A DNA stretch of 64,000 nt. Source: Marinomonas ostreistagni (GTDB lineage Bacteria > Pseudomonadota > Gammaproteobacteria > Pseudomonadales > Marinomonadaceae). Both the position numbers and the translations under genes were made by a program. The first letter of the stretch is position 1. Every line of letters begins with the position of its first letter. Of this stretch, positions 47,169 through 56,169 are shown piece after piece. The notes beneath the pieces are model-generated. The model did not search any database and was not told the DNA's origin. It saw only the letters and a program-made list of their open reading frames with translations. The stretch is from contig NZ_JAFEKF010000003.1 of the NCBI RefSeq assembly GCF_016888445.1, positions 62,001 through 126,000 on the forward strand, written 5' to 3'.

Positions 47169-48098
47169 ATGGGGAAAACGCAATGGCGCACCATTGATGG
47201 TGTCGTGCTATTAAATAAACCTCTGGGTCTAAGCTCTAATCAAGCGCTACAAAAAGTTCGTCGTGTGTTCCGGGCTGCCAAAGCCGGGCACACTGGCGCT
47301 CTTGATCCGCTTGCCACCGGCATGCTCCCGCTTTGCTTAGGTGAAGCCACCAAATTCTCTCAATTCCTGCTCGACGCAGATAAACGTTATATCACCTGTA
47401 TTGAACTGGGTATTCGTACCACCACAGGCGATAAAGAAGGCGACATTCTCACCAACGAAACTGTCCCTCAGCTATCTGATGACGAATTAGAAGCGCTGTT
47501 AAACCGTTTTCGTGGCGAGATCGAACAAGTACCACCGATGTACTCGGCACTAAAACACGAAGGCAAGCCTTTGTACGAATACGCGCGCCAAGGCATCACC
47601 ATTGAGCGTAAACGCCGCACCGTGTTTATCTCTAATCTTGAGGTACTTGAGCGCACCGACAACACGCTAACACTGGATATCAGCTGCTCTAAAGGCACCT
47701 ACATCCGTACCATTGGCGAAGACATCGGTGAAGCGATGGGCTGTGGTGCTCACCTTAAGACACTGCATCGTGTCTCGACGGCTGGCTACGATCCAGCGGA
47801 TATGCTGAGCATTGAAGAATTTGAAGCCTTGGCAGAGCAAGGGGAAGACGTGCTGGATCAGACGCTTATGGGTTCAGATACCGCCGTATTACATTTGCCA
47901 AAAGTTGTCATGACACTGCAAGAATCACAAGATATTGTATTTGGGCGTCTGTTGCATGACACCCGTGGTCATGATGAAGGTCAACTGTTACGCTTATACG
48001 TCGCCGACTCAGGTGCTTTTATGGGACTTGGGGAAGTGAAAAAAGGCAAAATTAAGCCTCATAGATTAATAAATACGAGTGAGTTAGCGCGCAAGTAG
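47169..48098 (+). CDS. truB: tRNA pseudouridine-55 synthase TruB
   Basis: 309 aa. Makes pseudouridine 55 in the T loop of tRNAs. Catalytic Asp in [26 protein letters not shown]; motif [49 protein letters not shown]; and a C-terminal PUA-like region. ATG at 47169 after a weak AAGCGA. The rpsO promoter lies at its 3' end. Confidence 0.96.
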   Translation: MGKTQWRTIDGVVLLNKPLGLSSNQALQKVRRVFRAAKAGHTGALDPLATGMLPLCLGEATKFSQFLLDADKRYITCIELGIRTTTGDKEGDILTNETVPQLSDDELEALLNRFRGEIEQVPPMYSALKHEGKPLYEYARQGITIERKRRTVFISNLEVLERTDNTLTLDISCSKGTYIRTIGEDIGEAMGCGAHLKTLHRVSTAGYDPADMLSIEEFEALAEQGEDVLDQTLMGSDTAVLHLPKVVMTLQESQDIVFGRLLHDTRGHDEGQLLRLYVADSGAFMGLGEVKKGKIKPHRLINTSELARK

Positions 48099-48107
48099 TG
48101 TTATAAT
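48099..48107 (+). promoter_or_regulatory. Extended -10 promoter of rpsO
   Basis: TGTTATAAT: a perfect TATAAT (48102-48107) with TG one base upstream, directly after the truB stop. No good -35 is seen, as is common for extended -10 promoters. Confidence 0.6.
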
Positions 48108-48117
48108 TCCTCGCCCT

Positions 48118-48168
48118 AGGATGACTGGAAATATGCTCGGCCATCCTGGATTCTGTTTTAAGCATATT
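48118..48168 (+). promoter_or_regulatory. H-type pseudoknot in the rpsO leader (S15 autoregulation site)
   Basis: Helix 1 pairs AGGATG (48118-48123) with CATCCT (48142-48147). Its loop contains AATATGCT (48130-48137), which pairs with AGCATATT (48161-48168). The helices interlock as an H-type pseudoknot that ends six bases before the GGAG Shine-Dalgarno. In E. coli a pseudoknot at this place lets S15 trap the ribosome on its own mRNA; the same control is inferred here. Confidence 0.65.
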
Positions 48169-48186
48169 AATTTGGAGATAAAGATT

Positions 48187-48456
48187 ATGGCATTGACTGC
48201 AGAACAAAAAGCAGCATTGGTTCAAGAGTTTCAAACAGCTGAAGGCGACACTGGTTCTCCTGAAGTTCAAGTAGCTTTGTTGACTAAGAACATCGAAGGT
48301 CTACAAGGTCACTTTAAATCTCATAAACAAGACCACCATTCTCGTCGCGGTCTAATCCGCATGGTAAACCAGCGTCGTAAGCTGCTGGACTACCTAAAGC
48401 GTAAAGACGCAGCACGTTACACTAGCCTAATCAAAAAGCTAGGTCTACGTCGCTAA
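48187..48456 (+). CDS. rpsO: 30S ribosomal protein S15
   Basis: 89 aa, the usual S15 length. Binds the 16S central domain early in assembly. Sequence shows [59 protein letters not shown] and a C-terminal [13 protein letters not shown]. Start at ATG 48187, with GGAG nine bases upstream; the longer frame from 48121 covers the regulatory leader and is not coding. Confidence 0.98.
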   Translation: MALTAEQKAALVQEFQTAEGDTGSPEVQVALLTKNIEGLQGHFKSHKQDHHSRRGLIRMVNQRRKLLDYLKRKDAARYTSLIKKLGLRR

Positions 48457-48466
48457 GACTGAAAAG

Positions 48467-48496
48467 AAGGGCCATAGATTACTATGGCCCTTTTTT
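48467..48496 (+). terminator. Terminator/attenuator between rpsO and pnp
   Basis: Stem AAGGGCCATAG/CTATGGCCCTT with loop ATTA and a T run. In E. coli the equivalent rpsO terminator is partly read through into pnp. Confidence 0.85.
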
Positions 48497-48505
48497 CTTA
48501 TAGGC

Positions 48506-48593
48506 CTCCCAAGGGACAGCCTGTACTTCAAATATGCTTTAAACGGCCCTAGAGTGTATTTGAGTACTGGCTACTAAAGATTGTCTTTGGGAG
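48506..48593 (+). promoter_or_regulatory. Long leader duplex upstream of pnp
   Basis: Outer helix CTCCCAAGGGACA (48506-48518) with TGTCTTTGGGAG (48582-48593), and an inner helix AGCC(T)GTACTTCAAATA (from 48518) with TATTTGAGTACTGGCT (48557-48572), closing a loop of about 23 bases. It resembles the pnp leader hairpin of E. coli, cleaved by RNase III and then used by PNPase to limit its own mRNA. It ends about 20 bases before the pnp Shine-Dalgarno. Confidence 0.65.
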
Positions 48594-48624
48594 AAAGTTA
48601 CAAAAAACAAGGTAAGGAATACGA

Positions 48625-50733
48625 GTGAGTATTACGACTAAAACTTTCCAATACGGAAGTCATGAAGTTACCCTAGAAACAGGCCGTATCGCACGTCAAG
48701 CGACGGGTGCTGTTCTATGTACAATGGGCGATGCACAAGTTCTAGCAACAGTGGTTGGCGCCAAAAGCGCAAACGCTGGCCAAGACTTCTTCCCTCTATC
48801 TGTACACTACCAAGAGCGTACTTACGCAGTTGGTAAAATCCCAGGTGGTTTTCTAAAACGTGAAGGCCGTCCTTCAGAAAAAGAAACCCTAACGTCTCGT
48901 CTAATCGACCGTCCGATTCGTCCACTGTTCCCGAAAGGTTTCATGAACGAAGTACAAGTTGTTTGTACAGTAATGTCGACTAACACAGACCTAGACGCTG
49001 ATATCCCAGCAATGCTGGCGACGTCTGCAGCGCTAGCGATCTCTGGTATCCCATTCAACGGCCCAATCGGTGCTGCGCGCGTTGGTTTCAACGACGAAAC
49101 AGGTTACCAAATCAACCCATCAAACTCTGAGCTAACTGAATCACTACTAGACATGGTGGTTGCAGGTACTAAAGATGCCGTATTGATGGTTGAGTCTGAA
49201 GCACAAGAGCTGACTGAAGACGAAATGCTAGGTGCGGTTCTATTCGCACACAAAGAAATGCAAAACGCGATCGACGCAATCAACGAATTCACAGCAGAAG
49301 CTGGTAAGCCTCGTTGGGAATGGTCTGCAGAACAAGCCAACGCTGACCTAGTAGAAGCGGTTAAATCTGGCTACGCAGCACAGATCGAAGAAGCGTACAC
49401 TATCTCTGAAAAGATGGACCGTTACGCGAAACTTGGCGAAGTTCGTCAATCAGCGATCGAAGCTCTTGTGACTGAAGAAGGCCCATACTCTGAGTCTGAC
49501 GTATCAGGCGTATTCGGTAAGCTTGAGAAAAACATCGTACGTCGTCGCGTTATCGACGGCAAACCACGTATCGACGGCCGTGACAACAAAACAGTTCGTG
49601 GCATCAACGTTGAAGTGGGCATGCTGAAGAAAACTCACGGTTCTGCGTTGTTCACTCGCGGTGAAACACAAGCAATCGCTACTTGTACACTAGGTACAAG
49701 CCGTGACGCACAGATCGCTGACGGTCTAGCGGGTGAGTCTAAAGACAGCTTCATGCTGCACTACAACTTCCCTCCTTACTCTGTAGGTGAGTGTGGTCGT
49801 ATGGGCGGTGTAGGTCGTCGTGAAATCGGTCACGGTCGTCTAGCACGTCGTGGTGTTCAAGCGGTTCTGCCTTCTGAAGACGAATTCCCATACACAATCC
49901 GCGTCGTATCTGAGATCACTGAATCGAACGGTTCAAGCTCAATGGCGTCTGTATGTGGTGCGTCTCTGTCTATGATGGACGCTGGTGTTCCTCTTAAAGC
50001 ACCAGTTGCGGGTATCGCAATGGGTCTTGTTAAAGAAGACGACGGCTTCGCAGTCCTAACTGACATCCTAGGTGACGAAGACCACCTTGGCGACATGGAC
50101 TTTAAAGTAGCGGGTACTGAAGAAGGTATCACAGCGCTACAAATGGACATCAAGATCGAAGGCATCAACGAAGAGATCATGGACATCGCACTTTCTCAAG
50201 CGATGGAAGCACGTAAGCACATCCTACGTGAAATGGCTCAAGTAATTGGCTACGCTCGTCCAGAAGTATCGCCAAACGCGCCGTCTATGGCGACGATCAA
50301 GATCGATCCTGAGAAGATCCGTGACGTTATCGGTAAAGGCGGCGCTACTATCCGTTCTATCACCGAAGAAACAGGCGCTTCTATCGACCTAGACGACGAC
50401 GGTACTGTACGTATCTACGCACCAGATAAGACAGCTTCTGATGCTGCGCTACTACGCATCCATGAAATCACTGCTGAAGCAGAGATCGACAAACTTTACC
50501 AAGGTAAAGTGGTTCGTCTTGCTGAATTCGGTGCTTTCGTTAACATCCTGCCAGGCAAAGATGGCCTAGTACACATCTCACAGATCGCTGAAGAGCGTAT
50601 CCGTGCGGTAACTGACGTACTAGAAGAAGGCCAAGACGTAATCGTTAAGGTTCTTGATGTAGACGCTCGTGGTCGTATCAAATTATCTATGAAAGAAGTG
50701 ACTGAAGAAGAGAAAGCGTCATTCGCTGGCTAA
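48625..50733 (+). CDS. pnp: Polynucleotide phosphorylase
   Basis: 702 aa. 3'-5' phosphorolytic exoribonuclease of the RNA degradosome. Two RNase PH domains (about 1-215 and 310-545, the second with [15 protein letters not shown] and [14 protein letters not shown]), a KH domain (about 553-612, [12 protein letters not shown]) and an S1 domain (about 620-690, [31 protein letters not shown]). GTG start at 48625, with AAGGA six bases upstream. rpsO-pnp order as in E. coli. Confidence 0.97.
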   Translation: MSITTKTFQYGSHEVTLETGRIARQATGAVLCTMGDAQVLATVVGAKSANAGQDFFPLSVHYQERTYAVGKIPGGFLKREGRPSEKETLTSRLIDRPIRPLFPKGFMNEVQVVCTVMSTNTDLDADIPAMLATSAALAISGIPFNGPIGAARVGFNDETGYQINPSNSELTESLLDMVVAGTKDAVLMVESEAQELTEDEMLGAVLFAHKEMQNAIDAINEFTAEAGKPRWEWSAEQANADLVEAVKSGYAAQIEEAYTISEKMDRYAKLGEVRQSAIEALVTEEGPYSESDVSGVFGKLEKNIVRRRVIDGKPRIDGRDNKTVRGINVEVGMLKKTHGSALFTRGETQAIATCTLGTSRDAQIADGLAGESKDSFMLHYNFPPYSVGECGRMGGVGRREIGHGRLARRGVQAVLPSEDEFPYTIRVVSEITESNGSSSMASVCGASLSMMDAGVPLKAPVAGIAMGLVKEDDGFAVLTDILGDEDHLGDMDFKVAGTEEGITALQMDIKIEGINEEIMDIALSQAMEARKHILREMAQVIGYARPEVSPNAPSMATIKIDPEKIRDVIGKGGATIRSITEETGASIDLDDDGTVRIYAPDKTASDAALLRIHEITAEAEIDKLYQGKVVRLAEFGAFVNILPGKDGLVHISQIAEERIRAVTDVLEEGQDVIVKVLDVDARGRIKLSMKEVTEEEKASFAG

Positions 50734-50756
50734 TCTTCTAACACTTGTTAGATCCT

Positions 50757-50786
50757 AAAAAGGAGCACCTCGGTGCTCCTTTTTTA
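50757..50786 (+). terminator. Terminator of pnp
   Basis: Stem AAAAAGGAGCACC/GGTGCTCCTTTTT, loop TC, followed by T. Confidence 0.9.
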
Positions 50787-50971
50787 TTGTCGATCGAAAA
50801 GGGGTCAGACATCTTAAGTGAAGATCCTTGTACGAGGCGATTGTATCGGCGACCCGACTCGCAACCCCAAGCCAGATCGCGAGGGCAATATTTCTCTAGC
50901 TCCGGCTTAAAGTGCCTTGGACTTTGAATGGTGAAATGTGATCAGTGGAATATTGATTCATAGTGGTAAGT

Positions 50972-51003
50972 TTTGTCTCATTTTTTTAGAAAATTGAGAC
51001 AAA
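50972..51003. promoter_or_regulatory. Inverted repeat 1 upstream of the fic gene
   Basis: TTTGTCTCA (50972-50980) and TGAGACAAA (50995-51003), nine perfect base pairs with a 14-base AT-rich centre. Its right arm overlaps a possible -35 (TTGAGA, 50994-50999). Candidate operator. Confidence 0.6.
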
Positions 51004-51025
51004 CAAAAAGGTATATGCTAACTTT

Positions 51026-51051
51026 ATCTCAATTATTATGACTTTTGAGAT
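51026..51051. promoter_or_regulatory. Inverted repeat 2 upstream of the fic gene
   Basis: ATCTCAA (51026-51032) and TTGAGAT (51045-51051). It shares the TCTCA/TGAGA core with inverted repeat 1 and ends seven bases before the start codon, overlapping where the Shine-Dalgarno would be. Confidence 0.55.
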
Positions 51052-51058
51052 ATAAAAT

Positions 51059-52417
51059 ATGAGTATCAAGTCCCCACCAGAAGTAATTGGCAATGTGTTT
51101 TCTATGATTGCTAATGAGGCTCCTCATGAAATGGATGCGTATTTGGACTACTTTAGTCCTACAGATAAGAAAGGTAGGTATCTCCCATACGATGAGCTAC
51201 GCCATCGGATTGATGATGGTTTAAATCATAGTTACGTGTGGTCTTTGACAAAACTTGCAAGAAAAAGGCAAACGTGTAAATTGCTCACGCTTGGAGAACC
51301 TGCCAACAAATGTAGTTTTGTTCTTACACCTTTAATCCAAAAAGCAATATCTGAGGTCGATAGAAATACAACAAGTGCATCTCTTGAGTGGATAAGTAGC
51401 CAGATAGGTGAAAAATCACAAATGACGTATTTGCTAAATGATTTAATAGAAGACGAGTCAATTAGTAGTAGTCAACTCGAGGGAGCTGCAACTACTACTC
51501 AAGTCGCAAAAGATATGCTTAAGAAAGGGCGTAAACCTAGATCTGAAGATGAAAAAATGATTTTAGGTAATTATAAACTTATGCTTTATGCATGGGAAAA
51601 TAGAAATAAGCCTTTGTCACTTGATTTAATTAGTAATATGCATCAGATAGGAGTTGAAGGGATTGATGATGAAAATTATAAGCCAGGTGTTTTTAGAAAA
51701 AGTGATGATGTGCATGTAGTTGATGGAGATGGAGTGATAGTTCATACACCTCCTCCAGCAAAAAACTTAAAATCTAGATTTAAAAAAATTATAGATTGGT
51801 TTAATAAAAATCAAGAAGAAAATGAGGATGCAACATATTTACATCCTTTGATTAAAGCTATTAGTCTCCATTTTGTTATGGGGTACGAGCATCCTTTTAG
51901 AGATGGGAATGGAAGGGTCGCAAGAGCGTTATTCTATTGGTACATGTTCAAAAGAGATTTCTCAGCATTTAGATATATTGCAATAAGTGTTTTATTAAAA
52001 AAAGCGCCTGTAAAATATGGTAAAAGTTATTTATACACCGAAACAGATGATATGGATTTTACATATTTTATTGAGTATCAATGTAACACAATTATCCGAG
52101 CAATAAATAAATTTAAGGAAGCATATAAGACTACAGCAGTTGAAATTGAAAAATTTAATCAGTGGTTATGGGAGTCTGGCTTGTATAAAAAATTATCTGA
52201 CAAACAAAGAACTGTTTTTCAAGTTGCAAAGAGCGGAGTTGCAGAAGGCTTTACGATAAGAAGTGTTGAGAGTAATATAGCTTGCTCATATAATACGGCA
52301 GCAGCTGTTTTAAATGGATTGGTCGATCTGAAGCTATTTAGAAAAGTCAAAAATGGAAGAGAGTGGTTATATTTTATGGACTCTAAAGAATCAATAATGA
52401 AGAATTGGGACCAATAA
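51059..52417 (+). CDS. Fic-family AMP-transferase-like protein with C-terminal winged helix
   Basis: 452 aa. The Fic motif HPFRDGNGRVAR (residues 278-289) is complete, with catalytic His278, so AMPylation activity is plausible. An N-terminal inhibitory motif SSQLEG (Ser137-Gly142) fits the SxxxE(G/N) pattern of class II Fic proteins, with Glu141 as the inhibitory residue. Residues about 375-445 (KQRTVFQVAKSGVAEGFTIRSVESNIACSYNTAAAVLNGLVDLKLF) look like a winged helix-turn-helix. The gene is clearly more AT-rich than its neighbours, pointing to horizontal transfer. ATG at 51059; no strong Shine-Dalgarno. No partner antitoxin gene is visible. Confidence 0.9.
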   Translation: MSIKSPPEVIGNVFSMIANEAPHEMDAYLDYFSPTDKKGRYLPYDELRHRIDDGLNHSYVWSLTKLARKRQTCKLLTLGEPANKCSFVLTPLIQKAISEVDRNTTSASLEWISSQIGEKSQMTYLLNDLIEDESISSSQLEGAATTTQVAKDMLKKGRKPRSEDEKMILGNYKLMLYAWENRNKPLSLDLISNMHQIGVEGIDDENYKPGVFRKSDDVHVVDGDGVIVHTPPPAKNLKSRFKKIIDWFNKNQEENEDATYLHPLIKAISLHFVMGYEHPFRDGNGRVARALFYWYMFKRDFSAFRYIAISVLLKKAPVKYGKSYLYTETDDMDFTYFIEYQCNTIIRAINKFKEAYKTTAVEIEKFNQWLWESGLYKKLSDKQRTVFQVAKSGVAEGFTIRSVESNIACSYNTAAAVLNGLVDLKLFRKVKNGREWLYFMDSKESIMKNWDQ

Positions 52418-52488
52418 CTCTTGAAGCACTTCAGAATAAAGTTACTATTTAGTAATAGTCATTACTCTGTCAGTTCTCTCCATGTCAC

Positions 52489-52516
52489 AAAAAAGCCAGC
52501 GAATGCTGGCTTTTTT
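52489..52516 (+). terminator. Terminator downstream of fic
   Basis: Stem AAAAAAGCCAGC/GCTGGCTTTTTT with loop GAAT. Confidence 0.9.
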
Positions 52517-52620
52517 ACGCCGCTAACAAACCTTTAGTTGGTGCTAGGCGCCTCTCGCTCCTAAAGATCCACTCCCGAAAACCTGCTACACTGCTTGCTC
52601 ACTTAAAGCAGGATTTCCCC

Positions 52621-52839
52621 ATGAGCCAACCTAACAATCCCTTACACGGTTTATCTTTAGAAAAGGTGCTGACTCGTTTAGTCGAGCATTACGGCTGGCA
52701 GGGGTTATACGATCGTGTGCGTGTAAACTGCTTTGCCAAGGATCCTTTGATCAAGTCGTCGCTTAAGTTTTTGCGTAAAACTCAGTGGGCGCGCGATAAG
52801 GTAGAAGCCTTATACATCCAGACCTTTACTTCTATGTAA
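52621..52839 (+). CDS. VF530-family (DUF2132) small protein
   Basis: 72 aa. Matches the VF530/DUF2132 family: [59 protein letters not shown]. Structural work on the Vibrio fischeri member suggested DNA binding, but the cellular role is unknown. ATG start after GCAGGA. It ends 30 bp before the AGE-family gene and may share its transcript. Confidence 0.92.
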   Translation: MSQPNNPLHGLSLEKVLTRLVEHYGWQGLYDRVRVNCFAKDPLIKSSLKFLRKTQWARDKVEALYIQTFTSM

Positions 52840-52869
52840 GACGTTGTGTGAAAAGGAGTTTCTCTTTCT

Positions 52870-54123
52870 ATGAATAGGCCAAACACCAAGACTTCTACTA
52901 ACGGACAAACAATGACTTCGGCGCATCACGACAGCTGGTTGTTGTGTCAGGGGCGGCGCTTGCTGGCCCATTATCAAGCGGCGCAGGTTGCCTCGGGTTT
53001 TGGGGCGCTGGATGATGCTGGGCAATTAACCTCGACGACGGCGGTAACACTGGTGACGGCGCGCATGGTGCACAGTTATAGCTTGGCAGCATTGATGGGC
53101 GTCGAGGGTGCGGCAGAGCTTGTCGATCATGGTTTAAAGGCTTTATTAGAGGGCCCCTTGCGCGATCATAAACATGGGGGCTGGTTTGAAGATGAAAGTC
53201 AGCAGGGCCGTAAAGAAGCGTATGTTCATGCTTTTGTGGCACTAGCGGCGGCGAGTGCCAGCATGGCCCAGCGTCCTCGCGCCTCGGAGTTGCTTAAGGC
53301 CAGTACCGAGATCATTGATCAGCGGTTTTGGCTGGAAGATGAGGCAGTCATGGCGCCGAGCTTTGCTGCGGACTGGAGTGATTGTGAAGACTACCGGGGC
53401 GCCAATGCCAACATGCATGCGACCGAGGCATTTCTGGCGCTATGGGATGCCACCGGTGAGATGAAGTGGTTGGATCGCTCGCTAGCGTTAGTGAAGCGCT
53501 TTGGTCATGATATTGCCAGGGTGTATGACTATCGTTTACCCGAGCACTTCGATCGCCACTGGCAGATGTTGCCTGACTTCAATGTTGATAAACCAAAAGA
53601 TGATTTTCGCCCATGGGGAATGACGCCGGGGCACTTTTCTGAGTGGGCTGGGCTGATGCTAAAAGTCGAAGCGGCATTGATGGCTCATAAGCAGGCAGCG
53701 CCGGATTGGTTGCTGCCCGATGCCATGGGTTTACTCGACAGTGCTGTAGCGCTTGGTTGGGGAGCCGATGGCAAGCCAGGCATGGTGTACACCATTGGCT
53801 GGAATGATGAGGTCAGCGTCGCCAATAGGCCTTGGTGGGTGCAAGCCGAGACGGCCAATGCGGCGTATCTGTTTATGCTACGCACCGGCGAGCGACGCTT
53901 TGAGGTGATGCATCGTATGGCGTGGGGCTATATTGCTGATAGCCTGATTGATGCGAAATACGGCGGTTGGTTACCAGAAGTGGATCAAGCAGGGCAGCGT
54001 ACGTTTGCGGTCTACCCCTTACGAGATGATTTGTATCATGCTCTGCAGGCGACGTTAACGCCATTGCTGCCGCTTACCGCTTCTCTGGCCGCGGGCGTTA
54101 GACAAGTCTTCACGGGCAAATAA
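52870..54123 (+). CDS. AGE-family epimerase/isomerase (N-acylglucosamine 2-epimerase-like)
   Basis: 417 aa (alpha/alpha)6 barrel. Typical segments: KHGGWFEDE, EAYVHAFVALAAASAS, NANMHATEAFLALWDATGEMKWLDRSLAL, GMTPGHFSEWAGLMLKVEAAL with the conserved His, YTIGWNDEV and KYGGWLPEVD. Members include N-acetylglucosamine 2-epimerases, mannose isomerases and cellobiose epimerases; the substrate cannot be picked, although the length and features are compatible with a sugar (mannose-type) isomerase. AAGGAG lies 11 bases before the ATG; a second ATG at 52912 is possible. Confidence 0.88.
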   Translation: MNRPNTKTSTNGQTMTSAHHDSWLLCQGRRLLAHYQAAQVASGFGALDDAGQLTSTTAVTLVTARMVHSYSLAALMGVEGAAELVDHGLKALLEGPLRDHKHGGWFEDESQQGRKEAYVHAFVALAAASASMAQRPRASELLKASTEIIDQRFWLEDEAVMAPSFAADWSDCEDYRGANANMHATEAFLALWDATGEMKWLDRSLALVKRFGHDIARVYDYRLPEHFDRHWQMLPDFNVDKPKDDFRPWGMTPGHFSEWAGLMLKVEAALMAHKQAAPDWLLPDAMGLLDSAVALGWGADGKPGMVYTIGWNDEVSVANRPWWVQAETANAAYLFMLRTGERRFEVMHRMAWGYIADSLIDAKYGGWLPEVDQAGQRTFAVYPLRDDLYHALQATLTPLLPLTASLAAGVRQVFTGK

Positions 54124-54129
54124 ACACAA

Positions 54130-54156
54130 AAAAAGCCAGCATTAAGCTGGCTTTTT
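54130..54156. terminator. Bidirectional terminator between the AGE and SDR genes
   Basis: Stem AAAAAGCCAGC/GCTGGCTTTTT with loop ATTAA between convergent genes. Confidence 0.88.
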
Positions 54157-54174
54157 AACGTCTTCAGGTAATGA

Positions 54175-54942
54175 TTAGTTCGCGGTAAATGCGCCGTCGA
54201 CCGCCAATGAAGCACCGACTACGAAGCTTGCGCCTTCGCTTGATAGCCACATCACTGCTTGAGCGATTTCATCGGCTGTACCCAAGCGGCCGATCGCTTG
54301 TAGCTTCATAAATTCATCCATGGCTTCTTTTTGCTCTTCTAGCATTTTCGCTACCATGGGTGTGTTGATGGTGCCAGGGCACACAGCGTTAACACGGATA
54401 CCTTGTGCAGCGTAGTCCATGGCGGCACTTTTGGTTAAGCCCAGTACGCCGTGTTTAGAGCCGTAGTAGATGCCCAATGCTTTGCCGCCGACTAAGGCGC
54501 CGACTGACGCACAGTTCACAATAGAGCCGCTACCTTGCTTACGCATTTGTGCCAGCTCATGGCGCATGCATGACCAGACGCCATCTAAGTTAACGCCCAT
54601 CACGCGGCGGTAATCTTCTGGCTGTTGATCTGCCATTTCGGCTGGTGGTGGCTGGATGCCAGCATTGTTGTAAGCCATGTCTAGTTGGCCGTATTTGGCG
54701 ACCGTCGCTTCGACCATAGCCGCTACTTGAGCGTCGTCTGCTACATCGCATACTACCGGGTAGGCTTCGTAGCCCGCGGCTTTGATGTCTTCCGCCAGTT
54801 TGTACAGGGCGGTTTCGTTGATATCTGACACCACGACTGAAGCACCGGCTTTGGCGTAAGACCAGGCTGAGGCTTCGCCCATGCCAGAGCTTGCGCCGGT
54901 AACTAGTGCGACCTTGCCGCTAAAATCGTAACTGACGTTCAT
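54175..54942 (-). CDS. SDR-family oxidoreductase
   Basis: 255 aa classical short-chain dehydrogenase: cofactor loop VTGASSGMGEA (14-24), DVADD (66-70), NNAG (92-95), Ser146 and the catalytic pair Tyr159/Lys163 (YYGSK). PG motif CPGTINTPM follows. Asp40 at the end of the second strand (VVVSD) suggests NAD preference. Substrate unknown. The frame extends 18 codons further upstream, but GAGGAG seven bases before ATG 54942 and the family N-terminus place the start there. Divergent from a LysR gene that probably controls it. Confidence 0.92.
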   Translation of the reverse strand: MNVSYDFSGKVALVTGASSGMGEASAWSYAKAGASVVVSDINETALYKLAEDIKAAGYEAYPVVCDVADDAQVAAMVEATVAKYGQLDMAYNNAGIQPPPAEMADQQPEDYRRVMGVNLDGVWSCMRHELAQMRKQGSGSIVNCASVGALVGGKALGIYYGSKHGVLGLTKSAAMDYAAQGIRVNAVCPGTINTPMVAKMLEEQKEAMDEFMKLQAIGRLGTADEIAQAVMWLSSEGASFVVGASLAVDGAFTAN

Positions 54943-55008
54943 GGATGCTCTCCTCATATATTTAAGACGATGGATTGATGACAGCATTGTAGCCACAGCA
55001 AATTGTTT

Positions 55009-55031
55009 AATGTAGTTTCATAAACTGCATT
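55009..55031. promoter_or_regulatory. LysR-type binding site in the SDR/lysR intergenic region
   Basis: Imperfect 23-bp inverted repeat with arms AATGTAGTTT and AAACTGCATT around CAT, one mismatch pair. It contains a T-N11-A core, the usual LysR box, and lies 22 bp before the lysR start, in the 111-bp divergent promoter region. Confidence 0.65.
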
Positions 55032-55053
55032 CAGTATTTCGATTTGGATAACA

Positions 55054-55944
55054 ATGGCTAAACATTATCTTGATGATTTGTCGGTCTTTGTCTTAGTAGG
55101 CAAGGAAGGCAACTTTACTCGTGCGGCAGCGAAGTTAGGTGTGTCGACCTCGTCAGTGAGCAATACCATCCGTGCTTTAGAAGAGCGCTTGGGCGTACGG
55201 CTACTGACTCGAACAACGCGCAGCGTCACGCGAACCGAAGCAGGGGAGCGCTTATTGCAGTCGATTGCGCCTTTGCTCGATAAGATTGATCACGAGATTT
55301 CTGTGGTCGGCGAGCTGCGTGATAAGCCTTCGGGCACAGTGCGCATCACCTCGGATGAGTTGGCGGCCAAGGAAGTGTTGTGGCCCAAGCTTTTACCTGT
55401 GCTGCAGGCGTACCCAGATATCACCCTTGAGATTGTCATTGATTATAGCTTAAAAGACATCGTGGCCGAGCGCTTTGATGCCGGAGTGCGTACTGGCGGC
55501 ATTATCGATGCCGACATGATTGCCTTGCCAATCGGTCCGCCGATGCGCATGGTCACCGTCGCGACACCTGAGTTTATTGCGGCCCATGGCGCGCCGAGTC
55601 ACCCTGATGAGTTAATGCAGCAGCGCTGTATTAATCTGCGCCTTGCTACCCATGGCGGGCTGTATCCGTGGGAATTTAGTGAAGCAGGGCAAGATTTTTA
55701 TGTGCGCGTTAAAGGCCCGTTGATCTTTAATAGTGTTTATCAAATTTTAGACGCGGCGTTGGCCGGTGCAGGCTATGCGCAGTTGCCGGATTTTCAGGTA
55801 GAGAAGCACCTACAAAGTGGCGCGTTAGTCGAAGTATTAAGTGACTGGGCTGAGCCCTTTGAGGGCTTTCATCTGTATTATCCCAGTCGTCATCAGCCAA
55901 CCGCCGCGTTTCGTAAGGTGATCGAAGCCTTGCGTTTAGAGTGA
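55054..55944 (+). CDS. LysR-family transcriptional regulator
   Basis: 296 aa. N-terminal winged HTH: LDDLSVFVLVGKEGNFTRAAAKLGVSTSSVSNTIRALEERLGVRLLTRTTRSVTRTEAGERLL, the LysR signature. The C-terminal periplasmic-binding-like domain (about 90-290) has IVIDYSLKDIVAERFDAGVRTGG and GYAQLPDFQVEKHL, as in the CrgA-like LysR subgroup. Divergent orientation and a LysR box in the shared region indicate control of the neighbouring SDR gene. Inducer unknown. Confidence 0.93.
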   Translation: MAKHYLDDLSVFVLVGKEGNFTRAAAKLGVSTSSVSNTIRALEERLGVRLLTRTTRSVTRTEAGERLLQSIAPLLDKIDHEISVVGELRDKPSGTVRITSDELAAKEVLWPKLLPVLQAYPDITLEIVIDYSLKDIVAERFDAGVRTGGIIDADMIALPIGPPMRMVTVATPEFIAAHGAPSHPDELMQQRCINLRLATHGGLYPWEFSEAGQDFYVRVKGPLIFNSVYQILDAALAGAGYAQLPDFQVEKHLQSGALVEVLSDWAEPFEGFHLYYPSRHQPTAAFRKVIEALRLE

Positions 55945-56040
55945 GTCAAACGACAGTGAAATAACTTACATAAGCTGTCTAAACGCTCGAAACCTTTCCT
56001 ATTTACCAAAGATGTTCTGTGATCTGGCGCAATGTTAATT

Positions 56041-56100
56041 TAGCGCAGTTTTAGGGCGGCCAACACCAAAATGGTGCATGGTGTCGCGCTAGTCTTTTTT
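56041..56100 (+). terminator. Terminator-like structure between lysR and mqo
   Basis: TAGCGC (56041-56046) pairs with GCGCTA (56086-56091), enclosing ACACC/GGTGT (56063-56084), and is followed by GTC and six Ts. It may end the lysR transcript or attenuate mqo, whose start lies 70 bp downstream. Confidence 0.5.
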
Positions 56101-56169
56101 ATCTGCCTACGCTGCAGAGTGCTTTCTTTTGTAGCGTCCTTCGCTGAAACGATCACAGAGCCAATCAAT

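Noticed and set aside
48121..48186. N-terminal extension of S15 from the ATG at 48121
   Set aside because: S15 begins MALTAEQK at 48187 with a proper Shine-Dalgarno; the upstream part is the regulatory leader.
56071..56169. 33-codon N-terminal extension of Mqo
   Set aside because: It begins inside the terminator-like structure, and the signal peptide at 56170 gives a better start.
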